Below, in pieces: positions 57,403 to 64,000 of a stretch of DNA of 64,000 bases. The stretch covers positions 62,001 through 126,000 of the forward strand of contig NZ_FOFA01000003.1 in assembly GCF_900110855.1 (NCBI RefSeq), given 5' to 3'. The DNA comes from Microlunatus flavus. Lineage in GTDB: Bacteria; Actinomycetota; Actinomycetes; Propionibacteriales; Propionibacteriaceae. The notes beneath the pieces were generated by a model. That model made no database searches. It was not told the DNA's origin and saw nothing but the letters and a program-made list of their open reading frames with translations. A program made the translations under genes and the position numbers. Within the stretch, counting starts at the first letter, position 1. Every line of letters begins with the position of its first letter.

Positions 57403-58158
57403 GTGCCGAGCCCTTCCCCCCGCCGAGCCCTCCGCCTGACGCTGCTCCTGGCCGGCCTGCCGCTGCTGCTCCTGCCCGCCTGCGGGACGGTGCCGACCGA
57501 CCCGACCGGCGGCGCCCCGTCCTCCGCCGCCCCCGCCGCCACGCCGACGCCAGGCGGCCCGGCCTCGGTGGAGCCCGACGGGACCGGCCCGTCGGACGGC
57601 GCCTGCGAGTACACCGTGACCGGCAGCCCGGCCCGCCCGGTGCAGCCGCCCACGACGAGCGACATCTCCAGCAGCGGCACGGTCAGCTACGTCATGCACC
57701 TGAGCGAGGGCGACGTGACGCTCAAGCTGGACCGGGCGAAGGCCCCCTGCACGGTCCACTCGTTCGAGTCGCTGGTGGCGCAGAAGTACTTCGACGACAC
57801 CCGCTGCCACCGGCTCGTGGACTCGGGCATCTTCGTGCTGCAGTGCGGCGACCCGACCGCCACCGGGCGGGGCGGCCCCGGCTACACGTTCCCCGACGAG
57901 ACCGACGGCACCGAGAAGTACACGCGCGGCACGCTGGCCATGGCCAACGCGGGGCCGAACACCAACGGCTCGCAGTTCTTCCTCGTCTGGGACGACTCCC
58001 CGCTGCCGCCCAGCTACACCGTCTTCGGCTCGTTCGACGAGAAGTCGCGCGAGGTCGTGGCCGGCATCGCCTCCCAGGGCCAGGACGGCAGCAGCCCCGA
58101 CGGCAGCGGCGTGCCGAACAGCCCGGCCAAGATCAAGAGCATCACCAAGGCGTCCTAG
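57403..58158 (+). CDS. cyclophilin-type peptidyl-prolyl isomerase, lipoprotein
   Basis: A 251-residue exported protein. The signal LLLAGLPLLLLPAC has a lipobox, so it is attached to the outer face of the membrane. After a Pro/Ala/Ser-rich linker comes the cyclophilin domain: TVHSFESLVAQKYFDDTRCH, FVLQCGDPTATGRGGPGYTF, GTLAMANAGPNTNGSQFFLV. These cover the active-site region (the usual F-R/H motif is RCHRLV here). Predicted role: folding of exported proteins. Confidence 0.92.
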   Translation: MPSPSPRRALRLTLLLAGLPLLLLPACGTVPTDPTGGAPSSAAPAATPTPGGPASVEPDGTGPSDGACEYTVTGSPARPVQPPTTSDISSSGTVSYVMHLSEGDVTLKLDRAKAPCTVHSFESLVAQKYFDDTRCHRLVDSGIFVLQCGDPTATGRGGPGYTFPDETDGTEKYTRGTLAMANAGPNTNGSQFFLVWDDSPLPPSYTVFGSFDEKSREVVAGIASQGQDGSSPDGSGVPNSPAKIKSITKAS

Positions 58159-58166
58159 CCGGGCGT

Positions 58167-58191
58167 GCCGGGCCGGTGCCGGGGGCCCGGC
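58167..58191. terminator. bidirectional terminator-like hairpin
   Basis: An 8-bp stem GCCGGGCC (58167-58174) with GGCCCGGC (58184-58191), loop 9 nt, between the convergent cyclophilin gene and the small gene at 58204. Confidence 0.45.
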
Positions 58192-58203
58192 CGGTCCAGC
58201 GGC

Positions 58204-58431
58204 TCAGCGCGGGCGCGGCCGCGGCGGCGGGGTGTCGCGCGGGTCGTGGCGCTTGGGCCGCATGCTCGTGAGGACCGCCGCGAGCACGATCAGGCCGAGG
58301 CCGAAGAAGCCGCCGAGCACGACGGTGGCGGCGAAGCCGTTGCCGGCGCCCGAGGGACCCACCGGCTGCTGCGGGGTCGGCGTCGCGTCGAGCGGCACCA
58401 GCGTCAGCAGCGTCACGAGCAGGTCGTGCAC
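58204..58431 (-). CDS. hypothetical small membrane protein
   Basis: Unrecognised 75-residue protein with one hydrophobic segment (AATVVLGGFFGLGLIVLAAV) and a Pro/Arg-rich basic C-terminus. A hydrophobic N-terminus (LLVTLLTLVPL) could be a signal. Start GTG 58431. Coding by size and composition only. Confidence 0.55.
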   Translation of the reverse strand: MHDLLVTLLTLVPLDATPTPQQPVGPSGAGNGFAATVVLGGFFGLGLIVLAAVLTSMRPKRHDPRDTPPPRPRPR

Positions 58432-58512
58432 CGGTACCTCCTCAGGCGGTCGTCCCTCACCCTTCCACGCCGCCCCGGCGCCCGGTTGCGCCGGGGGCGC
58501 CGCTGCTGCCCG

Positions 58513-59343
58513 TCAGGTGGCCGCGAGGAACCCGCGGAGGGTCGCCACGAAGACCTCCGGCTGGTCGGCGTGCACCCAGTGGCCGGCGCCCTTGATCCGG
58601 ACGAGCCGGACGCGCGGGAAGAGGGCCCGCATGGCCGGGGCGGCCTCGGGCGTGACGTAGGGCGAGTCGTTCCCGGCGAGCCACAGGACGGGGCCGCCGT
58701 ACGTGCCGAGGTCGCCCTCCGGCCAACCAGCCAGGTCGGGCAGGCGGTCGCCGAGCAGGTCGAGGTTCATCTGCCAGCGCCAGCGGGCCTGCTCGCCGGT
58801 GCCGTCACGGCGCAGGTTCTGCAGCAGGAAGCCACGGATGGTCCGGTCGGGCACGCGCTCGGCGACCACCCGGTCGGCGGTGGCCCGGTCCGGGAGCGCG
58901 GCGAGGTCGACGGCCCGCATGGCCTCGACGTAGGTGCCGAAGCCGCTGACCGCGCTGCTGGTGCCGGGGGCGATGTCGACGACGCAGAGCCGATCCACGA
59001 GGTCCGGGTGGCGCAGCGCGACGAGCATCGCGACCTTGCCGCCCATCGAGTGGCCGACGACCGTCCAGGCCTCGCCGGGCGCCTCGGTCCGCAGCTGGGC
59101 GGCCACCCGGTCGGCCACGCCGAGGTAGGAGACGTCGTCGGTCCACGGCGAGCGCCCGTGGTCGGGCAGGTCGAGCAGCGTCACGCGGGCGCCGGCCGCG
59201 AGGGCCTTGGCCACGCCGGTGAAGTTCCGTCCCTGGCCGAACAGGCCGTGCAGCAGCACGACGTGGGGGCCGGCGTCGCCGTACGTGGTGCTCGCCAGCG
59301 GGGCCGCCCCCGGGATCGGCGCTGCGGCCGGTGCCGCGCTCAC
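58513..59343 (-). CDS. alpha/beta fold hydrolase
   Basis: A 276-residue hydrolase. Oxyanion strand VVLLHGLFGQGRNF, nucleophile Ser in VVGHSMGGKVAML, acid and His at VLWLAGNDSPYV and GAGHWVHADQPE. The HGLFGQGRNF/DLPDHGRSPW pattern resembles the YbfF/EPHX11-type esterases. Start GTG 59343 overlaps the zinc-ribbon gene stop by 4 bp, so they are co-transcribed. Confidence 0.9.
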   Translation of the reverse strand: MSAAPAAAPIPGAAPLASTTYGDAGPHVVLLHGLFGQGRNFTGVAKALAAGARVTLLDLPDHGRSPWTDDVSYLGVADRVAAQLRTEAPGEAWTVVGHSMGGKVAMLVALRHPDLVDRLCVVDIAPGTSSAVSGFGTYVEAMRAVDLAALPDRATADRVVAERVPDRTIRGFLLQNLRRDGTGEQARWRWQMNLDLLGDRLPDLAGWPEGDLGTYGGPVLWLAGNDSPYVTPEAAPAMRALFPRVRLVRIKGAGHWVHADQPEVFVATLRGFLAAT

Positions 59344-59612
59344 GGGCGCCGCTGCCAGCAGCCGGTGTGCCAGTGCCGACGTTCCTCGAGCGCGCTGGGG
59401 CTGGACCAGGAGGGCTCGGCGGGCCAGACCACGACGTGCGGGGTGCCGGGCGGGACGACCTGCTGGCAGCCCGGGCACCGGTACTCCTTCGTCGCCCGGG
59501 CGCCGGCGACGCTGCGCACGACCCAGGCGCCGTCGGCCTTGGTCTGCGCGGACGCGTGGCCCGAGGAGAGGGGACGCGCCGGGCGCAGGTGCTTGCTCGG
59601 TCGACGGGCCAC
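59340..59612 (-). CDS. small zinc-ribbon-like protein
   Basis: A 90-residue basic protein. CPGC (near residue 46-49) and the C-terminal HWHTGCW could bind zinc. The family is often labelled ATP/GTP-binding protein and is found next to nucS in actinobacteria; function unknown. It diverges from nucS with 44 bp between the starts. Confidence 0.7.
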   Translation of the reverse strand: MARRPSKHLRPARPLSSGHASAQTKADGAWVVRSVAGARATKEYRCPGCQQVVPPGTPHVVVWPAEPSWSSPSALEERRHWHTGCWQRRP

Positions 59613-59621
59613 GGTCCAAGT

Positions 59622-59650
59622 CTGGCAGCCGTCCGGAGTCGGCCTAAGGT
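59622..59650 (+). promoter_or_regulatory. putative leaderless nucS promoter
   Basis: CTGGCA (59622-59627) and TAAGGT (59645-59650) are spaced by 17 bp. The GTG start at 59657 is 6 nt beyond the -10 element, so the mRNA probably starts at the start codon. No ribosome binding site is present. Confidence 0.5.
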
Positions 59651-59656
59651 GTCTCG

Positions 59657-60373
59657 GTGCGTCTGCTGATCGCCCGTTGCCAGGTGGACTACGCGGGACG
59701 GCTGTCCGCCCACCTGCCGATGGCCACCCGGCTCATCCTCGTGAAGGCCGACGGCTCGGTCTCCATCCACGCCGACGACCGCGCGTACAAGCCGCTGAAC
59801 TGGATGAGCCCGCCCTGCACGCTCACCGAGCGGCCCGCCCCGCCCGTGCCCGAGCCGCTACCGGGCTCAGCGGCTCCGGCCGAGCCGCTGACCGCGGTGT
59901 GGGAGGTCCGCGGTCGCGACGGGGACACGCTGCAGATCTCCATCGGCGAGGTGTTCAGCGACTCCAGCCACGACCTCGGGGTCGACCCCGGCCTGGTCAA
60001 GGACGGCGTGGAGGCGCACCTCCAGGCCCTGCTCGCCGAGCACCCGGCCAGCCTCGCGCCGGGGCTCTCGCTCGTACGGCGCGAGCACCCCACGCCGATC
60101 GGCCCCGTCGACCTGCTCTGCCGCGACGCCGACCGCGCGTACGTGGCGGTCAAGGTCAAGCGGCGCGGCGAGATCGACGGCGTCGAGCAGCTCACCCGCT
60201 ACCTCGAGCTGCTCAACCGCGACGCCCTGCTCGCGCCCGTGCGCGGGATCTTCGCCGCGCAGAGCATCACCCGGCAGGCCCGCACGCTGGCCGAGGACCG
60301 TGGCCTGTCGTGCGTCCTCGTCGACTACGACGTGCTGCGCGGCCTGGACGACCCGGGGTCGCGCCTGTTCTGA
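59657..60373 (+). CDS. nucS: endonuclease NucS (EndoMS), catalytic Glu replaced by Lys
   Basis: NucS is the mismatch-specific double-strand endonuclease of the non-canonical mismatch repair used by actinobacteria that lack MutS/MutL. The 238-residue protein has the N-terminal DNA-binding half ([19 protein letters not shown]) and a PD-(D/E)xK nuclease half. The family motif D-x13-E-x-K is met at Asp152 (GPVDLLCRD) and Lys168, but position 166 is Lys ([12 protein letters not shown]) where Glu is expected. Codon 166 is AAG at 60152-60154; GAG would need one change. The downstream [19 protein letters not shown] is intact. The protein may still bind DNA but not cut. Confidence 0.93.
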   Translation: MRLLIARCQVDYAGRLSAHLPMATRLILVKADGSVSIHADDRAYKPLNWMSPPCTLTERPAPPVPEPLPGSAAPAEPLTAVWEVRGRDGDTLQISIGEVFSDSSHDLGVDPGLVKDGVEAHLQALLAEHPASLAPGLSLVRREHPTPIGPVDLLCRDADRAYVAVKVKRRGEIDGVEQLTRYLELLNRDALLAPVRGIFAAQSITRQARTLAEDRGLSCVLVDYDVLRGLDDPGSRLF

Positions 60374-60451
60374 GCGACGCTCCCGACCGCGTCGTGCTGG
60401 CGGTCGCGCCCGGAGACGTGGTCTCTGCAGCGCTCGGGGACGCCGGCCGGC

Positions 60452-61681
60452 TCAGGCGCTCCGGCTGTCGAGGTAGCGCACCGTGGTGGCGTCCTCGTCC
60501 CCGTGCGCGTCGTCCCGCTCGTCGTCGTGGCGCGAAGCCTGCTCGTCGCGGGACCCGACGGCTTCCTCCAGCTGCTCCGCCTGCTCCGACCCACCGGCCT
60601 GGTCGGGCTGCTCGGCGGGACGACGCTGCGCGTCCTGGCCTGACGAGACGTTCTCGAACTCGCTGAACAGGATCTCGGGGACCTCGGGAAGGTTCCCGGC
60701 GGTCTCCGCGGCCAGCGCGCTGAGCGAGGTGAGCTGACCGAGGATCGCCGCGCGGCGCTGGTCGAGCAGCGCCTGCTCCTGGCGCATCTGGCGCCGGCGC
60801 CAGGTGTACTCCTGGCGGGCGCGCTCGTCGATCGTCGCGGCCTGCTGCTGGGCGGCGGCGATCATCGCGCGGGCGTCGTCGCTGGCGGTCGTGCGGATCT
60901 GCTCGGCGTCGGCCAGCGCCTGCGCCCGCAGGGCGACCGCCTGCTCGGTCTCGGCGGCGAGATGGGCCGCGGTCGTCGTCTGCTGCCGGTTGGCGTCGGC
61001 CAGCATCGCCTCGACCCGGGACGCCGCCTCCTCCTGGGCCCGGTGCAGCTCGGCGAAGACCGTCTCGCGGTGGGCGGCGACGTCGGCGGCGATGCTCGCG
61101 GCGTCGCGGTCGGCCGCCGCACGGGTCTGCTCGGCGGCGTAGAGCGCCGACTGCGTGAGGTCGCGGGCGCGTGCCTGGGCCTCGGTGGTGACGGACTCGG
61201 CCTCGAGCCGGGCGGCCGCGAGCAGCTGCTGGGCGGAGGCGTGGGCCCGCTCGACCGAGACGCGGGCGTCCTCCTCCGCGCGCTCGCGCAGGTCCTCGAG
61301 CTCCGCCAGCCGCGAGCGGCGCAGCTCCTCGAGCTCGCGGTTCGTGTCGTCGCGCATCCGGTCGGCGTCGCGCTGCGCCCCGTCGACCAGGTCGTCGGCC
61401 ATCGAGCTCGCCCGCTGCGACGTCTCCTTGGCCTGCTCCTCGGCGACGCGCAGGATCTCCTGCGCCCGTCCGCCCAGGGCCGAGAAGTCGGGAGCCGTCG
61501 CCGCCCGCGCGGCCATGGCGCGGTTCTGGCCGGCCAGCGTCTCGATCTCGTGGCTCAGTGCGGCGATCTGGGCCGCCGTCTCGGCGACGAAGCGCTCGAC
61601 CGCGTAGCGGTCGTAGCCCTTGCGCGCCGTGGGGAAGCGACTCGTACCGGAGTCGGAGTCGTCGTGCATGGTCGTGCTCAT
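60452..61681 (-). CDS. DivIVA-like coiled-coil protein (second of a tandem pair)
   Basis: A 409-residue protein. A DivIVA-like N-terminal segment (FPTARKGYDRYAVERFVAE) is followed by a long Ala/Glu/Arg coiled coil to about residue 310, with FSALGGRAQEILRVAEEQAK near residue 70 and EYTWRRRQMRQEQALLDQRR near its end, and an acidic disordered tail. This pattern is seen in actinobacterial polar-growth proteins of the DivIVA/Scy/FilP group. ATG 61681 gives the usual start. The tail is Gln/Glu/Asp-rich. It follows its paralogue on the same strand after about 125 bp. Confidence 0.8.
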   Translation of the reverse strand: MSTTMHDDSDSGTSRFPTARKGYDRYAVERFVAETAAQIAALSHEIETLAGQNRAMAARAATAPDFSALGGRAQEILRVAEEQAKETSQRASSMADDLVDGAQRDADRMRDDTNRELEELRRSRLAELEDLRERAEEDARVSVERAHASAQQLLAAARLEAESVTTEAQARARDLTQSALYAAEQTRAAADRDAASIAADVAAHRETVFAELHRAQEEAASRVEAMLADANRQQTTTAAHLAAETEQAVALRAQALADAEQIRTTASDDARAMIAAAQQQAATIDERARQEYTWRRRQMRQEQALLDQRRAAILGQLTSLSALAAETAGNLPEVPEILFSEFENVSSGQDAQRRPAEQPDQAGGSEQAEQLEEAVGSRDEQASRHDDERDDAHGDEDATTVRYLDSRSA

Positions 61682-61806
61682 CGGGGCCCCCTCGAACGCC
61701 GCCGGGGCCCCCTTGGACGGTGGGGGACCCGTACCACGGCAGGCCGCCAGGCTAGCGGGTCGGGGCCGGGACGCCTGGGTACGCACCGCCGCCCGGGCGT
61801 GCCGCG

Positions 61807-63279
61807 TCAGCGCGGCCGGTTGGGCCTCGAGCCGCCGCGCGGGCGCTTGTCGGGAGCGGCGAGCAGGGTGGGCTCGCCGTCCACCGGGATGTCGTCGACG
61901 TCCTCGACCGGCCGGTCGTTCGGCCTGTCCCGCTGCACGGTCTCCTGCTCGCTCTCGGGCTCGACCGGCCCGGCGGCACCGGACCCGCCCGAGGGCTCCT
62001 CCGCGGACGGCTGCGCCGGCTGCCCGGCCTCGGTGACGACGACCGCCCGGTCGTCGCCGTCCTGGGCCGGCTCGGCCTGCTGCGCCTCCTCGGAGGACGC
62101 GGCCTGCTCGGCCGGGAGGGTGGGGGCGGAGTAGCTCTTGAGGATCGTGCGGTCGTCGCCGTCCTCGGGCACGTCGGCCACCTCGGGCGCCGGCGCCCGA
62201 CCCGACCCGGAGGCCTGCGGCCGGTCCTCGTCGAGGTCGGGGAAGGACGACGCGGTCTGCTGGGCGAGCTCGGACAGGCTCGCGAGCTGGCTGAGCACGG
62301 CCTGCTTGCGCTGCTGGAGCAGCTCGGTCTCGCGCCGCAGCTGCTGCTTGCGCCAGGAGAACTCCTGCTGCGTGCGCGCGGTGATGGCGGCGGCCTGCTT
62401 GCGCGCGGTCGCGATGCGGTTCTCGGCCTCGGCGATGGCGTTCGCGCGGACCTGCTCGGCCTCGCTCACCGCCTCGGCGCGGATGCGCGCGGACTCGGCG
62501 ATGTCGGCCTCGAGGCGCCCGGTGGACTGGGTGTGGTGATCGGCGGCCTCGGCGAGCATCGCCTTGGTCTGGGTGGTCAGCTCGTCGTGCTCGCTGCGGG
62601 CCCTGGCCAGCGCCTCCTCGCGCTCGCGGGCGACGTCGGCCCGCGCCTCGGCGACCTCGCGCTCGACCTCGCGCCTCAGGCCGTCGGTCTCCAGCCGCGC
62701 GCCCTCGCGCAGCGACGCCGCCTCGTGCTGGGCCTGCAGCCGCAGGGACTCGCCCTCGCGCCGCGCGGCGTCGAGCAGCGCGGCCGCCTCGGCCTGCGCG
62801 CGCTCGACCTGGCCCGCGACCTCGCCCTGCAGCCGGGAGCGGAGCTCGCTGATCTCGCTCATGCCGCCGCTGCGCAGCTCGCCGCTGTCGCGCTCGGCCT
62901 GGTCGCGCAGCTGGGCCGCGTCGCGGCGGGCCTCCTCGCGGATGCGCTCGCCCTCGAGGGTGGCCGCGGTGGTCAGGTCGTTCGCCTGCTCCTGGGCCAG
63001 CCGCAGGATCTCGTTCGCGCGCCCGCCGAGCCCGGCGTAGTCGACGTCCTCGGGGTCGACCTCGCGCAGCTTGCTCTCGGACAGCTCGTCCTGCAGGCCG
63101 GTGACCTGGCGCTCCAGGTCGGCGGCGTGCGCCCGCGACTGCACGACGCTCGCCTCCAGCGTGCGGACGTAGTCGTCGACCGCCTGGCGGTCGTAGCCGC
63201 GCAGCGCGCTGGGGAAGTTCCCCGCGGCGCTCGCGGTGTCCTCGAACAGGCCGAGACCGGCGTTCTCCGAACGGGCCAT
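61807..63279 (-). CDS. DivIVA-like coiled-coil protein (first of a tandem pair)
   Basis: A 490-residue protein with the same plan as the one at 60452: FPSALRGYDRQAVDDYVRTL near the N-terminus, YAGLGGRANEILRLAQEQAN near residue 85, a coiled coil of about 270 residues, then EFSWRKQQLRRETELLQQRK, then an acidic Pro/Glu/Ser tail ending in basic RGGSRPNRPR. Probably a membrane-curvature or cytoskeleton-like scaffold. Start ATG 63279 is followed by the usual short MARSENAGLGLFED lead. Confidence 0.82.
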   Translation of the reverse strand: MARSENAGLGLFEDTASAAGNFPSALRGYDRQAVDDYVRTLEASVVQSRAHAADLERQVTGLQDELSESKLREVDPEDVDYAGLGGRANEILRLAQEQANDLTTAATLEGERIREEARRDAAQLRDQAERDSGELRSGGMSEISELRSRLQGEVAGQVERAQAEAAALLDAARREGESLRLQAQHEAASLREGARLETDGLRREVEREVAEARADVAREREEALARARSEHDELTTQTKAMLAEAADHHTQSTGRLEADIAESARIRAEAVSEAEQVRANAIAEAENRIATARKQAAAITARTQQEFSWRKQQLRRETELLQQRKQAVLSQLASLSELAQQTASSFPDLDEDRPQASGSGRAPAPEVADVPEDGDDRTILKSYSAPTLPAEQAASSEEAQQAEPAQDGDDRAVVVTEAGQPAQPSAEEPSGGSGAAGPVEPESEQETVQRDRPNDRPVEDVDDIPVDGEPTLLAAPDKRPRGGSRPNRPR

Positions 63280-63359
63280 GTGTGACGTTCCTTCCCCGAG
63301 CCGCGCTCGCGCCCCGACCCCCCGTCGGGTGCACGTCCGGGTCGACTCCTCCGGTCGCC

Positions 63360-63857
63360 CTACGGAACCGCGACCTCCACCAGCTCGAGCAGGACGCCGC
63401 CGGCGTCCCTGGGGTGGACGAAGTTGATCCGCGAGCCGCGAGTGCCCGATGCGGGCCGATCATAGAGCAGACGCAGGCCCCGGGTGCGGAGCTCGGCGCA
63501 GGCGTGGTCGAGGTCGGCCACGCGGTAGGCGAGCTGCTGCAGCCCCGGGCCGGACCGTTCCAGGAAGCGGGCGAGGGGCGAGGCGTCGTCGAGCGGCGCG
63601 AGCAGCTGGACCTGCGCGGCGCCGTCCACCGGGCCGCCGGGGGAGGCGGGTGCCGGGGCGGCGGCGAGCATGGCCTCGGCGACGCCCTGCTGCTCGTTGG
63701 TCTCGCGGTGCACGAGGACGAGGCCCAGGACCTCGGTGTGGAAGCGGATGGCCTCGTCGAGGTCACGGACTGCGATGCCGACGTGGTCCACGGCGACCAC
63801 GCCGGGGACGCCGGGAACGCCCGCGCCGACCGGTGCGCCCCGCCCCTCGTCCGCCAC
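63360..63857 (-). CDS. mce: methylmalonyl-CoA epimerase
   Basis: Interconverts the (R) and (S) forms of methylmalonyl-CoA in the propionyl-CoA pathway. A 165-residue glyoxalase/VOC-fold protein with metal ligands in VDHVGIAVRDLDEAIRFH and LQQLAYRVADLDHA and the terminal Glu in VLLELVEV. Start GTG 63857; a longer reading from 63920 is possible but adds non-conserved residues. It diverges from the MeaB-like gene, with a shared 61-bp gap. Confidence 0.9.
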   Translation of the reverse strand: MADEGRGAPVGAGVPGVPGVVAVDHVGIAVRDLDEAIRFHTEVLGLVLVHRETNEQQGVAEAMLAAAPAPASPGGPVDGAAQVQLLAPLDDASPLARFLERSGPGLQQLAYRVADLDHACAELRTRGLRLLYDRPASGTRGSRINFVHPRDAGGVLLELVEVAVP

Positions 63858-63918
63858 GGCACCACGGTAGGCCGGGTGCGGGGCCCGGGCGGCGCGGCCC
63901 TGCGAGACTGGGCCGGCC

Positions 63919-64000
63919 ATGGTGACCGTGACCGACCCCGACGCGCTCGTCGACGGCGTCCGCGCAGGCCGGCCCCGAGCCGTCGGGCGGGCGATCAGCC
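63919..64000 (+). CDS. MeaB-like methylmalonyl-CoA mutase-associated GTPase, 5' part (runs off right edge)
   Basis: Only the first 27 codons are visible (start MVTVTDPDALVDGVRAG, then RAVGRAIS). They resemble the N-terminus of MeaB/ArgK GTPases (LVEGVRAG---ALARAIT), which protect and load methylmalonyl-CoA mutase with adenosylcobalamin. The adjacent epimerase gene strongly supports this. The G-domain is outside the window. Confidence 0.65.
   Translation, partial: MVTVTDPDALVDGVRAGRPRAVGRAIS

Noticed and set aside
60452-63865. One 1137-residue reading through both DivIVA-like genes
   Set aside because: Only the last 409 residues look like a protein. The upstream part is an out-of-frame reading of the second gene and the epimerase.

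Overview
The window is chromosomal DNA from a high-GC actinobacterium. The evidence is a gene set typical of that phylum: a single-chain 2-oxoglutarate enzyme (Kgd) with a DUF6104 gene beside it, NucS mismatch endonuclease, a hom-thrC-thrB-rho-rpmE-prfA-prmC-sua5-wecA-atp gene order, DUF2550 after atpC, DivIVA-like coiled-coil proteins, many GTGA/ATGA start-stop overlaps and very GC-rich third codon positions. A Propionibacteriales/Nocardioidaceae-like host is plausible (methylmalonyl-CoA genes at the right edge), but this is inference. No rRNA, CRISPR array, transposase or phage gene was seen.

Layout. 0.1-3.4 kb: end of an acetyltransferase gene, galK, an aldo/keto reductase, an MmcQ/YjbR protein and a second acetyltransferase. 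3.5-9.2 kb: DUF6104, kgd and a GT87-like membrane mannosyltransferase. 9.4-12.8 kb: alpha/beta hydrolase, isochorismatase-like hydrolase, pirin and an SMP-30 lactonase. 12.9-20.8 kb: an arabinoside utilisation locus with two GH51 arabinofuranosidases, two ABC permeases, a binding lipoprotein and a LacI regulator with a putative operator. 20.9-22.4 kb: aldo/keto reductase, a small membrane protein and tRNA-Arg(CCG). 22.5-27.4 kb: lysA, hom, thrC, thrB. 27.5-34.5 kb: rho, rpmE, prfA, prmC, the Sua5-type gene and wecA-like. 34.7-42.7 kb: two small AtpI-like genes and the complete F1Fo ATP synthase set atpBEFHAGDC. 42.8-43.2 kb: DUF2550. 43.3-53.1 kb: an Asp23/Gls24 envelope-stress island. 53.1-58.4 kb: a frameshifted Excalibur-domain protein, membrane protein, MOSC, DUF2332-like, cobalamin adenosyltransferase and a cyclophilin lipoprotein. 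58.5-64.0 kb: alpha/beta hydrolase, zinc-ribbon protein, nucS, two DivIVA-like proteins, methylmalonyl-CoA epimerase and the start of a MeaB-like GTPase.

The most notable region is 43.3-53.1 kb. Two collinear five-gene operons (Asp23, DUF2273, Asp23, DUF6286-like, AmaP-like) are arranged divergently around an ECF sigma cassette, and a second sigma cassette lies at the far right. Each cassette is sigma factor, then a protein joining a Cys-x17-His-x3-Cys-x2-Cys zinc anti-sigma motif to an Asp23-like domain, then a small Asp23-like protein. Both five-gene operons share an ECF-type promoter motif (GGAAAAA ... CGTGACGA) and a strong hairpin after their first gene. This suggests a self-regulated envelope-stress system in which the anti-sigma factor is itself an Asp23-family member.

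Two other points stand out. prfA has no ATG, GTG or TTG start before codon 127 and appears to begin at ATC. NucS carries Lys where the catalytic Glu of its D-x13-E-x-K motif is expected.
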